Assembly (NCBI RefSeq): GCF_003408845.1
Contig: NZ_LRTV01000012.1
Location: forward strand, 1-58,672
Source: Gardnerella massiliensis
GTDB lineage: Bacteria > Actinomycetota > Actinomycetes > Actinomycetales > Bifidobacteriaceae
DNA length: 58,672 bases
Direction of reading: 5' to 3'
The notes below the pieces were generated by a model. The model saw only the letters and a program-made list of their open reading frames with translations. It did not search any database and was not told the DNA's origin. This document shows positions 21,885 to 30,517 of the stretch, piece after piece (the stretch's first letter is position 1; every line of letters starts with the position of its first letter). The position numbers and the translations under genes were made by a program.

Positions 21885-21919
21885 AACATTTGAAACACGC
21901 TAAAACAAAGGAGAAAACT

Positions 21920-22588
21920 ATGAATTCTGTAGTTGAAAAAATTAAAGGTGGCTTGATTGTTAGCTGCCAAGCTTACCCTGGGGAGCCTCTTAGACACCCG
22001 GAAACAATGGCACAAATGGCAATGGCTGCCGTAGAAGGAGGCGCTATAGGAATTCGGTGCCAAGGGTTATCGGATATTTCTGCGATTAAAGGGCAGGTTG
22101 ACGTTCCCGTAATTGGCATTTGGAAAGACGGGCACGAAGGCGTTTATATTACGCCAACTTTGCGCCATGCGCGTTGCTGCGCGGCGGCTGGAGCGGATAT
22201 TATTGCGATTGATGCAACTGATAGGCCGCGTCCAGACGGGCTTACTTACGAGCAGACGGTTCGTGCGTTACATGACGAAGGCATAGTTGTTATGGCTGAT
22301 TGCGGCAATTTCGACGACGCTAAGCGCGCTGCGGATTGTGGAACGGATATTATATCTACGACTTTGGCGGGGACTTCTCCCGGAAGACCAAAAACAGAAG
22401 GGCCTGATTTTGAACTTTTAGGCCAGATTTTGCAAGCTTTCCCAAACTACCCTATCATTTGTGAGGGGCGTATTCACACCCCGGAGCAGTTGCATGAGGT
22501 TATGCAGATGGGCGCGTGGGCAGCAGTTGTTGGAACTGCAATTACGCACCCAACGTCGATTACGCGTTGGTTTGCAGCAAAGTTGTAA
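21920..22588 (+). CDS. nanE: N-acetylmannosamine-6-phosphate 2-epimerase
   Basis: Converts ManNAc-6-P to GlcNAc-6-P. The NanE (beta/alpha)8 barrel is clear: GLIVSCQAYPGEPL at the N-terminus, AIGIRCQG, PVIGIWK, DIIAIDATDRPRP, VMADCGNFDDAKRA and VVGTAITHP at the phosphate-binding end. The start at 21920 is chosen because AAAGGAG lies seven bases upstream; an upstream ATG at 21890 has no such site. 222 aa is the usual size. Confidence 0.95.
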   Translation: MNSVVEKIKGGLIVSCQAYPGEPLRHPETMAQMAMAAVEGGAIGIRCQGLSDISAIKGQVDVPVIGIWKDGHEGVYITPTLRHARCCAAAGADIIAIDATDRPRPDGLTYEQTVRALHDEGIVVMADCGNFDDAKRAADCGTDIISTTLAGTSPGRPKTEGPDFELLGQILQAFPNYPIICEGRIHTPEQLHEVMQMGAWAAVVGTAITHPTSITRWFAAKL

Positions 22589-22637
22589 AAAAAAATAAAG
22601 AATAAATAAATTTTCACGATCACGACACACGTAAGAC

Positions 22638-22666
22638 TTGACATCAGACATCAGACCTCTTATGTT
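22638..22666 (+). promoter_or_regulatory. Promoter of the sialic-acid transporter operon
   Basis: -35 TTGACA (22638-22643), exactly 17 bases, -10 TATGTT (22661-22666). Candidate operator site 2 overlaps the spacer and the start of the -10 box, so a bound repressor would occlude polymerase. Confidence 0.75.
22650..22663. promoter_or_regulatory. Candidate NanR operator, site 2
   Basis: ATCAGACCTCTTAT. It matches site 1 in the first ten bases except one and site 3 in the last eight except one. It lies inside a near-consensus promoter for the transporter genes. Confidence 0.6.
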
Positions 22667-22761
22667 TAGAGTAACGTGAAAATCACACGAGCTTATAATT
22701 GAAAACTTTTCACATTCAAAGATGAAATGTGAATAAACAAACTCAACGGTGAGGAGAAAAC

Positions 22762-24327
22762 ATGAAACGAATTAGCTCAAAGCTAACCGCTGTAATAGCT
22801 GCAAGCCTAGCCGCAATAATGATGCTATCTGGCTGCGGCGGCGCAAAAACCCACAAATCAGTCAAAGCGAAAACCGCTGTCAAAGACACGATTACCGCTC
22901 AGGTTGCGTACGCAAGCCGTGATTTTGCGCCATCCACAACATCCGGCGCGTTGCCAATGGCAGCAAACTGGCATGTTACAGAGCCTCTTTACGCTCTTGA
23001 CTACAGCAACTTTAAGGTTTTCAACGCTCTTGCAAAAGGAGAGCCAAAGAAAATTTCCGACACCGAATACGAAGTAACGATTCGCGATGCCGCTAAGTTC
23101 TCGGACGGAACAGAAGTAACAGCAGACGACGTAGTATCCTCCTTCAAGCGCACAACCGCGCAAGGAAGTCTCTACATTTCTATGCTCGACTTCATTGATT
23201 CCGTAGAAGCAAAAGACAATCGTCACGTAATCTTTAAGCTAAAGAAAGCCTTCCCACTGTTCAAGCAGCGTCTCGCCTTGATTCAAATTGTTCCAACCGC
23301 AAAGTCGGATGCAGACTTAAAGAATCAGCCAATCGGATCCGGCCCATGGAAGTACGTATCAATCACCGATAACCAAGTAAAGTTTGAGCGCAACGATTTG
23401 TACAACGGCAAGTACAAGGCACAAACCAAGAACATGGTTTGGAACATAACCGTTGACGATACCGCTCGCGTAACCGCTATGCAAGGCGGCAAAACAGACG
23501 TAATGGAAATGGTTCCAGCACAAGCCTTCAACACTTTGAAGTCGTCTGGCTCTGAACTTAAAACCGCTCAGGGCTTCACTCTCCCATTCGTTATGTTCAA
23601 CACGAAGCAGAAGCCATTCGACGACAAGCGAGTGCGCCAAGCCGTTCTTTACGCAATCGACGTAAACAAGCTCATCTCCAACCAAATGAGCGGCCAAGGC
23701 GAGCCAGCAACAAGCTTCTTGCCAAAGAACTACGCAAACTACCATAAGGCGAAGAACGTATACACCAAGAATATCGACAAGGCAAAGAGCTTACTCAAGG
23801 AAGCCGGCGTAAGCGGACCAATCAAGTTCACCCTTTACACAACCGACCACACTTGGATCACCCAGCTTGCCCCACAAATCAAGAATGACCTCGCCGAAAT
23901 AGGCATGGACGTAGACATTCAGTCCATGAAGTCTTCCGCACTTTACCCATCAATCACCGACCGCGACGACGCAAACTACTCGATGGTTTTGGCTCCTGGC
24001 GATCCATCCGTATTCGGCAACGATCCAGATTTGTTGATGAGCTGGTGGTACGGCGACAACGCTTGGACCCGTCAGCGCACATTCTGGAAGACCTCCGAAG
24101 GATATACAAAACTTCACGATTTTATGGACAAGGCTTTGGCAGCTAGCACCCCAGCAGAGCGCCAAAAGTATTGGAACCAGTGCTTCGATTTGCTTAGCGA
24201 CGAAGTTCCTCTGTACCCACTCTTCCACCGCAAGACTACAACCGCTGTAAAGAAGGGTTCTTTGGCTGAGTGGAACGCAATCGGATCTACCGGCATCAAC
24301 TTGGTAAAAGCAAAGCTAACAAAGTAG
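22762..24327 (+). CDS. ABC transporter substrate-binding lipoprotein (family 5), probable sialic acid
   Basis: Extracellular solute-binding protein of the oligopeptide/nickel (SBP_bac_5) family. The signal peptide has a lipobox LSGC (Cys25). Family signature near residue 100 (AKFSDGTEVTADDVVSSFKR) and the EPLYALDY segment are present. The protein is 521 aa. Although the family is best known for peptides, it stands between nanE and nanA and has the architecture of the sialic-acid importer described in Bifidobacterium breve (nanBCDF), so sialic acid is the likely ligand. It has its own promoter and is followed by a hairpin before the permease gene. Confidence 0.88.
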   Translation: MKRISSKLTAVIAASLAAIMMLSGCGGAKTHKSVKAKTAVKDTITAQVAYASRDFAPSTTSGALPMAANWHVTEPLYALDYSNFKVFNALAKGEPKKISDTEYEVTIRDAAKFSDGTEVTADDVVSSFKRTTAQGSLYISMLDFIDSVEAKDNRHVIFKLKKAFPLFKQRLALIQIVPTAKSDADLKNQPIGSGPWKYVSITDNQVKFERNDLYNGKYKAQTKNMVWNITVDDTARVTAMQGGKTDVMEMVPAQAFNTLKSSGSELKTAQGFTLPFVMFNTKQKPFDDKRVRQAVLYAIDVNKLISNQMSGQGEPATSFLPKNYANYHKAKNVYTKNIDKAKSLLKEAGVSGPIKFTLYTTDHTWITQLAPQIKNDLAEIGMDVDIQSMKSSALYPSITDRDDANYSMVLAPGDPSVFGNDPDLLMSWWYGDNAWTRQRTFWKTSEGYTKLHDFMDKALAASTPAERQKYWNQCFDLLSDEVPLYPLFHRKTTTAVKKGSLAEWNAIGSTGINLVKAKLTK

Positions 24328-24377
24328 GTGCAAATCAAGAAGCGAATAAATAAACTTCATTCCCCAAACCTCTAGTC

Positions 24378-24434
24378 ACAAAACCGGCCCAACTGTTTAC
24401 CTTTCTCACCTTTGCGCAGATGAGCCGGTTTTGT
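24378..24434 (+). terminator. Hairpin between binding-protein and permease genes
   Basis: ACAAAACCGGC (24378-24388) and GCCGGTTTTGT (24424-24434) form a perfect 11-bp stem. The T tract lies within the stem rather than after it, so it may be a partial terminator or an mRNA-stabilising structure that keeps the binding protein in excess. Confidence 0.65.
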
Positions 24435-24476
24435 TATACAAAATAACAATTTCTTCAATGGATGTGTGGATGTCTT

Positions 24477-25433
24477 ATGAGTAATTTTCTTAGACTTTTA
24501 GGTAGGCGACTCATTGCCCTGCCGTTCATGGCATTCGGCGTTACGTTCCTCGTATTCTTCCTTATGTCATTTTCAAAATACGATCCAGCAGTTGCAGCTT
24601 TAGGCGAGAACTCGTCTCCGGCAGCTCTGGCAGCCTTCCGCCACGAAATGGGTTACGATAAGCCGTGGTGGGAGCAGTTCGGATCCTACATTCTTGGCCT
24701 TTTCCAAGGAAATATGGGTGTTTACGGCGTAAACAAAGATTCCGTAGCAGAACGCGTTGCAGAAGCATTCCCAATCACTCTGCAGCTAACTTTCATCGGC
24801 TTGCTGATTGCAATAATTTTTGCCGTAGTGTTTGGCGTATTTGCAGCACTTTACCGCGATACTTGGGTTGATCAAACAGTTCGAGTTCTTTCGATTATTG
24901 CAATTGCAACTCCATCCTTCTGGCTTGGCGTTCTTTTGATTTACGTTCTTCAGATTAAGCTCGCGTGGCTTCCTGGTTCCGGCGATTTTGTGCCGTTCTT
25001 TGAAGATCCAGAAGCTTATATTGCAAGAATGGCAATGCCTTGCTTCGCACTAGGCCTTCCGGTAGCCGGTCAGCTTACGCGAATCATACGAACCTCAATG
25101 GTAGAAGAATTGGATAAGGATTACGTGCGAACCGCAATCGGCGCAGGAATTCCAAAAAGCGTGGTGGTCGCTAGAAACGTGTTCCGCAACGCTTTGATTA
25201 CACCAATCACAACCCTTGGTATGAAGATTGGTTACCTTATGGGTGGCGCAATCGTTATTGAGGTTATCTTTGCTCTCCCAGGAATGGGTACCGCAATGTT
25301 CGATGGCATCAACGGCAACCAGCCGATGCTCGTACAGGGCGTTGTTCTGGTTGTTGCAATCGCATTCATCTTTATAAACATCATTGTTGATTTGCTCTAC
25401 GTATTAATCAACCCAAGGATTAGGACGGTGTGA
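24477..25433 (+). CDS. ABC transporter permease, DppB type
   Basis: Inner-membrane permease of the oligopeptide class; six hydrophobic segments with the conserved cytoplasmic EAA loop (VRTAIGAGIPKSVVVARNVFRNAL). I choose the ATG at 24477 (MSNFLRLLGRRL), which starts at the expected family position; an in-frame ATG at 24462 is possible, and neither has a strong ribosome-binding site. The stop is followed one base later by the ATG of the fused permease-ATPase gene. Confidence 0.9.
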   Translation: MSNFLRLLGRRLIALPFMAFGVTFLVFFLMSFSKYDPAVAALGENSSPAALAAFRHEMGYDKPWWEQFGSYILGLFQGNMGVYGVNKDSVAERVAEAFPITLQLTFIGLLIAIIFAVVFGVFAALYRDTWVDQTVRVLSIIAIATPSFWLGVLLIYVLQIKLAWLPGSGDFVPFFEDPEAYIARMAMPCFALGLPVAGQLTRIIRTSMVEELDKDYVRTAIGAGIPKSVVVARNVFRNALITPITTLGMKIGYLMGGAIVIEVIFALPGMGTAMFDGINGNQPMLVQGVVLVVAIAFIFINIIVDLLYVLINPRIRTV

Positions 25434-25434
25434 C

Positions 25435-27459
25435 ATGCTATTTGGAAAGAATCAGGTAGCAGATGCCGCATCAAAACCAGGCATCAAATTTAACAGATTC
25501 AACAAAATGAGCTTAGGCTCCAGAATTTCGTTCATCGTAATTGCGATTCTAGCCTTTTGCGCAACTTTCGCACGATTTATAGCTCCTTGCGATCCAGTAA
25601 AGATTACGCAAAACTATCAGGCACCAACAGGCGCACATTGGTTCGGTACCGACAACCTTGGTCGAGACGTGTTCTCCAGGGTTATGTATGGCGCACGCTA
25701 CTCGCTGGTAATCGGTTTGTCGTCCGTGCTCTTCGCATTGGTTATGGGAGCCATCATCGGCGCAATCGCAGCAGTAAGCCGCACCTGGATTTCTGAGCTT
25801 ATCATGCGATTGATTGATATCGTAATGTCCATTCCAGGAATCGCATTAGCAGCTGTGTGCCTCGCAATTCTTGGACAATCAATGATTGGTATCATCATTT
25901 CCATTGGTGTACTTTACGTGCCACAAATCGCAAGAATTGTGCGCGCAAATATCATAAGCGAATATGGAAAAGATTATGTACGAGCAGTAATCGTTTCCGG
26001 CGCCCGCGCACCGTGGATTTTACTCAAGCATGTAACCCGAAACATTGCAGCTCCAGTCATGGTGTTCACAACGCTTTGCGTTGCCGACGCAATCGTTTTC
26101 GAAGCCTCACTTAGCTTCATTAACGCAGGTATTCCAGAGCCAACTCCAACTTGGGGTAACATTTTATCTTCCGCAAAAGCAGGCGTTATCTTTGGATACT
26201 GGTGGCAAGCATTGTTCCCAGGCCTTGCAATTATGATCACCGTTTTGTGCTTGAACATTCTTTCTGAAGGCATTACAGACGCAATGGTCGCAGCGCCAAC
26301 TGCTCCAGTTTCTAAGACTGCTGCCGACGCTGACGCCGCACGCAAGGAAGACAGGATTCTTACCGACCCAGTTGCAGCTTACAAAGAACAGCACGCAGCT
26401 TTGGTTGAATCTCTTGCGAAACTTCGCGAAGCTGAGTTAAAGCGCACGGATCGCTTGCAACCAATGTCTACAGAAGCGCCAGTCATTGAGGTTAAGGACT
26501 TGTGCATTCAGTTCCCTCGCTACGGAAATGTGAACGTTGTAGATCACTTGAGCTTCTCAGTTCGCCCAGGCGAAACAATGGGCTTGGTTGGCGAATCCGG
26601 CTGCGGAAAGTCGATTACTTCGCTTGCAATTATGGGGTTGCTGGATCCAAAAGCAAAGATTAGCGGACAGATTCTGTTTAATGGCAAGGATCTTGTAAAA
26701 CTTAGCCCAAAGGAGCACAACGCTCTGCGCGGCCACGAAATTGCAATGGTTTACCAAGACGCATTGTCTTCCTTGAACCCATCAATGTTGATTAAGACTC
26801 AAATGAAGCAGTTGACCTCTCGCGGAGGAACTCGTAGCGCCGAAGAGTTGCTAGAGCTTGTAGGCTTGGATCCAAAGCGCACGCTTGAATCCTACCCGCA
26901 CGAGCTTTCTGGCGGCCAGCGTCAGCGCGTGCTAATTGCAATGGCACTTACGCGAGATCCAAAGTTGATAATTGCAGATGAGCCAACAACCGCTTTGGAT
27001 GTCACTGTTCAAAAGCAGGTAATCGATCTTCTTAATGAACTTCGTGAAAAGCTTGGATTTGCAATGGTGTTTGTAAGCCACGACTTGGCTCTCGTAGCTA
27101 AGGTTGCTCACTCCATTACCGTAATGTACGCAGGCCAAGTTGTTGAGCAGGGTGCAACTAAGGAAATACTTACAGATCCTCGCCACGAGTACACGCGCGG
27201 TTTGCTCGGTTCTGTAACTTCTATCGAAGCTGGCGCTCCAAGATTGCACCAGGTTCCAGGAACAGTTCCAAGCCCATCCGACTTCCCTAAGGGAGATCGA
27301 TTCGCTCCGCGCTCTTCGCACCCAGATCAGGGACTTGACGTGCGCCCAATAATGAAGCGCATTCCAGGAACATGGCACTTCTACGCCGCTCAACCGGAGC
27401 CTGAAACGGATGCACCTTCCGCAATTTTGAACGCATCTGATCAAGGAGATGTGCGATGA
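25435..27459 (+). CDS. Fused ABC permease (DppC type) and ATPase (DppD type)
   Basis: A 674-aa fusion of two importer subunits. Residues 1-285 are a DppC-like permease with N-terminal membrane segment (31-50), the GTDNLGRDVFSRVMYG motif (71-86) and the EAA loop near 180-195. Residues about 290-345 are a charged, Ala-rich linker. Residues 348 to about 620 are an ABC ATPase with Walker A GESGCGKS (386-393), signature LSGGQRQR (491-498) and Walker B LIIADE (511-516), plus the C-terminal extension typical of oligopeptide ATPases. No frameshift or stop interrupts the joint, so the fusion is real in this sequence. It starts one base after the previous stop and overlaps the next gene by four. Confidence 0.92.
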   Translation: MLFGKNQVADAASKPGIKFNRFNKMSLGSRISFIVIAILAFCATFARFIAPCDPVKITQNYQAPTGAHWFGTDNLGRDVFSRVMYGARYSLVIGLSSVLFALVMGAIIGAIAAVSRTWISELIMRLIDIVMSIPGIALAAVCLAILGQSMIGIIISIGVLYVPQIARIVRANIISEYGKDYVRAVIVSGARAPWILLKHVTRNIAAPVMVFTTLCVADAIVFEASLSFINAGIPEPTPTWGNILSSAKAGVIFGYWWQALFPGLAIMITVLCLNILSEGITDAMVAAPTAPVSKTAADADAARKEDRILTDPVAAYKEQHAALVESLAKLREAELKRTDRLQPMSTEAPVIEVKDLCIQFPRYGNVNVVDHLSFSVRPGETMGLVGESGCGKSITSLAIMGLLDPKAKISGQILFNGKDLVKLSPKEHNALRGHEIAMVYQDALSSLNPSMLIKTQMKQLTSRGGTRSAEELLELVGLDPKRTLESYPHELSGGQRQRVLIAMALTRDPKLIIADEPTTALDVTVQKQVIDLLNELREKLGFAMVFVSHDLALVAKVAHSITVMYAGQVVEQGATKEILTDPRHEYTRGLLGSVTSIEAGAPRLHQVPGTVPSPSDFPKGDRFAPRSSHPDQGLDVRPIMKRIPGTWHFYAAQPEPETDAPSAILNASDQGDVR

Positions 27460-28316
27460 ACATGAATATTAGCGAAACAAATAAAGCACAGAACAAAAAT
27501 GGCGATGTTCCAATCATTGAGCTTGTAGACGCGGAAGTGGTGTTTACTACTCGAGCTGGATCTGGCCTGTTCCATAAGAACCAGATTACTGCAGTAAACA
27601 AGGTAAACCTTAAGCTGATGCCGGGTAAAACAATTGGTATTGTTGGCGAATCTGGCTGCGGAAAGTCAACAACCGCAAATATTATGTGCGGTCTTCAGCA
27701 GGTTACGAGCGGCAAGGTTCTGTTCAAGGGGCAAGACGTTACGCATCGCACTGCAAAAGAGCGTATGGATATTGGTCGCGTTGTTTCCGTTGTGTTCCAG
27801 GATCCGGCAATGGCATTGAACGCGCGCATGAGCGTTATTGACCAGCTGATTGACCCTCTTGTTGTACACAAAATTGGCGACAAGGAAGCGCGCGACGCAA
27901 GGGCGAAGGAGCTAATCCGAATGGTTGGTTTGCCTCATTCTGTTCTTGGCGCTTTGCCAGGCCAGCTTTCTGGCGGCCAACGTCAGCGCGTGGCAATCGC
28001 TCGCGCACTCTCACTTAATCCGGATGCAATCATTGCAGATGAGCCAACTTCCGCTTTGGACGTGTCGGTTCGCGCACAGATTTTGAATCTTCTTTCCGAC
28101 TTAAAGAAGAAGCTGAATCTTTCAATGGTGTTTATTAGTCACGATATTCAAACGATTCGCTACATATCCGACGAAGTTGTTGTTATGAATCATGGAACGA
28201 TTGTTGAGCGCGGCGAAACGCACCAAGTGATTAATAATCCGCAAAATGAGTACACAAAGATTCTGATGGGTGCAGCACCGTCGCTATTGCACCCAACGAA
28301 AGAAGAGTGCAAGTAA
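27456..28316 (+). CDS. ABC transporter ATPase, DppF type
   Basis: Second ATPase of the importer. Walker A GESGCGKST (64-72), signature LSGGQRQR, Walker B AIIADEPTSALD and the switch His in FISHD are all intact. The gene overlaps its upstream neighbour at ATGA. Together with the fused gene it gives two ATPase and two permease domains, a complete importer. Confidence 0.92.
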   Translation: MNMNISETNKAQNKNGDVPIIELVDAEVVFTTRAGSGLFHKNQITAVNKVNLKLMPGKTIGIVGESGCGKSTTANIMCGLQQVTSGKVLFKGQDVTHRTAKERMDIGRVVSVVFQDPAMALNARMSVIDQLIDPLVVHKIGDKEARDARAKELIRMVGLPHSVLGALPGQLSGGQRQRVAIARALSLNPDAIIADEPTSALDVSVRAQILNLLSDLKKKLNLSMVFISHDIQTIRYISDEVVVMNHGTIVERGETHQVINNPQNEYTKILMGAAPSLLHPTKEECK

Positions 28317-28360
28317 GGTGCGCCAAATAAATCTATAAATCTATAAATCTAAACGTAACC

Positions 28361-28416
28361 GTGGGCGGTTTGCTACGGCTTGCAATGAGACTCATGCAAG
28401 CCGCCCGCTTTATCCG
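28361..28416 (+). terminator. Hairpin between transporter genes and nanA
   Basis: CGGCTTGCA and TGCAAGCCG pair in a stem extended by GGGCGG/CCGCCC at the base, followed by a short T-rich stretch. It may be a partial terminator ahead of nanA. Confidence 0.55.
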
Positions 28417-28475
28417 GCTAAATTTCAAATACGAAATTTAAATACGAAAATTTTAAATACGAAAGAAGTGTAATT

Positions 28476-29435
28476 ATGACTGAAAAATTCCACGGCGTTA
28501 TTCCTCCAGTTGTTACGCCATTAACTGCAGACGGCGAAGTAGACGTTGTTAGCTTTGAGCGCTCGCTTAACCGCATGATTGACGCTGGTGTAGATGGCCT
28601 CTTTACGCTTGGATCTTCTGGCGAAGTGGCATTCAGCACCGATAAGCGCCGCCGCGAAATCATTGAAAACGTAATGCGCATTGTAGACGGTCGCGTGCCA
28701 GTTTTGGTTGGCTGCATTGACACGGAAACAAACCGCGTAATTGAGCACGCAAAGGAAGCTAAGGAGCTTGGAGCAGACGCAATCGTTGCAACGGCGCCAT
28801 TCTACGCACTTGGTGGCATGGCTGAAGTTGAGCGTCACTTCCGTCTTATTCACGAAGCTGTGCCGGATTTGCCATTGTTTGCTTACGACATCCCAGTTTG
28901 TGTACACACGAAACTTCCTGGCAATTTGCTTGTAAAACTTGGAAAAGATGGCGTTCTTGCAGGCGTTAAGGATTCGTCCAACGACGACGTGTCGTTCAGA
29001 TTCTTGGTTGACGACAACAATAAGGCTGGCCATCCTTTGATTCTTCTTACCGGCCAGGAGGTTGTTGTTGACGGCGCGTATATGGCAGGCGCAGATGGAT
29101 CTGTACCAGGTCTTGCAAACGTCGAAGCCACTGGCTACGTGCGTATGTGGAAGGCTGCTCAGGCGGGAGATTGGGCAACGGTTAAGAAAGAGCAGGATTG
29201 GCTCTCGGCTTTGATGCGAATTGTTACCGTACCTAGCGGCGTGGCAGGCTTCGGAGCCGGCGTCGGAGCTTTTAAAACCGCAATGGCACTTCTTGGCGTA
29301 TTTGACACGAATCAGATGCCAAATCCTGTTCTTCCGCTTCAAGGAGAGAACGTCGAAGCTATTGCCGGTGTTCTTAAGGAAGTTGGACTTACGCTTGCTA
29401 AGACTCCAGAAGAAGTAAGCGCTTCTACTAAATAA
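28476..29435 (+). CDS. nanA: N-acetylneuraminate lyase (DapA/NanA superfamily)
   Basis: Cleaves sialic acid into ManNAc and pyruvate by a Schiff base. The carboxylate-binding GSSGE (46-50), Tyr137 in FAYDIPV and Schiff-base Lys165 in GVKDSS are in the expected places. Related DapA enzymes share these residues, so the substrate is judged from the neighbours (nanE, nanK, nagB, nagA, sialidase), which leave little doubt. 319 aa. Confidence 0.92.
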   Translation: MTEKFHGVIPPVVTPLTADGEVDVVSFERSLNRMIDAGVDGLFTLGSSGEVAFSTDKRRREIIENVMRIVDGRVPVLVGCIDTETNRVIEHAKEAKELGADAIVATAPFYALGGMAEVERHFRLIHEAVPDLPLFAYDIPVCVHTKLPGNLLVKLGKDGVLAGVKDSSNDDVSFRFLVDDNNKAGHPLILLTGQEVVVDGAYMAGADGSVPGLANVEATGYVRMWKAAQAGDWATVKKEQDWLSALMRIVTVPSGVAGFGAGVGAFKTAMALLGVFDTNQMPNPVLPLQGENVEAIAGVLKEVGLTLAKTPEEVSASTK

Positions 29436-29481
29436 GAAAATTAAAAATCATTTCTTGATGGCGAAAAGTAAGCAAATAGTG

Positions 29482-29514
29482 TTGCGGCATGCGTTTAGTG
29501 CGCTTGCCGCAATG
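29482..29514. other. Hairpin in the nanA-nagB gap
   Basis: TTGCGGCATGCG and CGCTTGCCGCAA form a strong stem with one internal mismatch, without a T tract. It may stabilise an mRNA end. Confidence 0.5.
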
Positions 29515-29534
29515 CTAATAATTACACGCAAATA

Positions 29535-29610
29535 ATTACGTACCAAAAATTACATACCAAAAAATTACATACCAAAAAATTACGTACTAAAAATTACGTA
29601 CTAAAAATTA
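29535..29610. repeat. 14-15 bp AT-rich tandem repeat upstream of nagB
   Basis: About five copies of ATTACGTACCAAAA (with T/C and length variants) run head to tail between nanA and nagB. Length changes here would alter the nanA-nagB spacing. No promoter was recognised in the array. Confidence 0.75.
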
Positions 29611-29649
29611 GACGCAAATAATTACAAGACTTTAAAGGAGAAGTTAAAT

Positions 29650-30462
29650 ATGGCAGAAGTTATTATCGTAAAGGATCAAGATGAAGCCGGCGAACTTTAC
29701 GCAAAAGCCGTTGCGGATTTAATTAAACGTAAGCCGGACGCAGTTTTGGGACTGGCCACCGGCTCAAGCCCGCTTAAAGCCTATGAACATTTGGCAAAAC
29801 GCGTTAAAGAAGAAAATATTGACGTTTCTAACGTCCGTGGATACGCTCTCGACGAATACATTGGTTTACCGCTAACGCACGAGCAGTCCTACCACAGCAC
29901 AATCCGCAGAACCGTAACCGATTTAATCGGCCTAAACCCAGATTTAGTGCACGTTCCAGGAGATGTTCTTAACGGAGCGCCATTAAGCGAAGGCAGCAAG
30001 ATTGCGCACGCTGGAGCTGACTACGACGCTGCTATTGCTGCTGCTGGTGGAATCGACGTGCAAATTTTGGGAATCGGCTCCGATGGACACGTTGGCTTTA
30101 ACGAGCCTGGATCTTCGCTTGCTTCAGGCACGCGCATTAAGACACTAACCGAGCAGACTCGTGTAGATAACCGCCGATTCTTTGACGGAGATATTAACCA
30201 AGTTCCAACACATTGCATAACGCAAGGAATTGGGACGATTTTGCGCGCTAAGCATCTTGTTCTTCTTGCGTTTGGCTCAAATAAGGCAGATGCTGTAGCT
30301 GCAACGCTAGAAGGTGGAGTAAGCTCGCTATGCCCAGCTTCCGCGCTTCAAATGCACCCACACGCAACCGTGATTATAGACGAAGCGGCAGCAAGCAAGC
30401 TTAAGTTGGCAGACTACTATCGTTGGGTGTACACAAATAAGCCATCTTGGCAAGGAATCTGA
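29650..30462 (+). CDS. nagB: Glucosamine-6-phosphate deaminase
   Basis: Converts GlcN-6-P to fructose-6-P and ammonia. The family start LGLATGSSPLKAYEHL, the DEYIGL active-site strand, GIGSDGHVGFNEPGSS and the His-containing substrate site are all present; 270 aa is full length. AAAGGAG lies 11 bases upstream of the ATG. It follows nanA and precedes nagA by 55 bases. Confidence 0.96.
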   Translation: MAEVIIVKDQDEAGELYAKAVADLIKRKPDAVLGLATGSSPLKAYEHLAKRVKEENIDVSNVRGYALDEYIGLPLTHEQSYHSTIRRTVTDLIGLNPDLVHVPGDVLNGAPLSEGSKIAHAGADYDAAIAAAGGIDVQILGIGSDGHVGFNEPGSSLASGTRIKTLTEQTRVDNRRFFDGDINQVPTHCITQGIGTILRAKHLVLLAFGSNKADAVAATLEGGVSSLCPASALQMHPHATVIIDEAAASKLKLADYYRWVYTNKPSWQGI

Positions 30463-30517
30463 TACTCAAGTCTAAAATTTAGTAACGTATTCAAAAGCAC
30501 AATCGCAGGTGAATGAA

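Noticed and set aside
28521..29342. 273-codon frame on the minus strand
   Set aside because: Antisense shadow of nanA, without recognisable domains.
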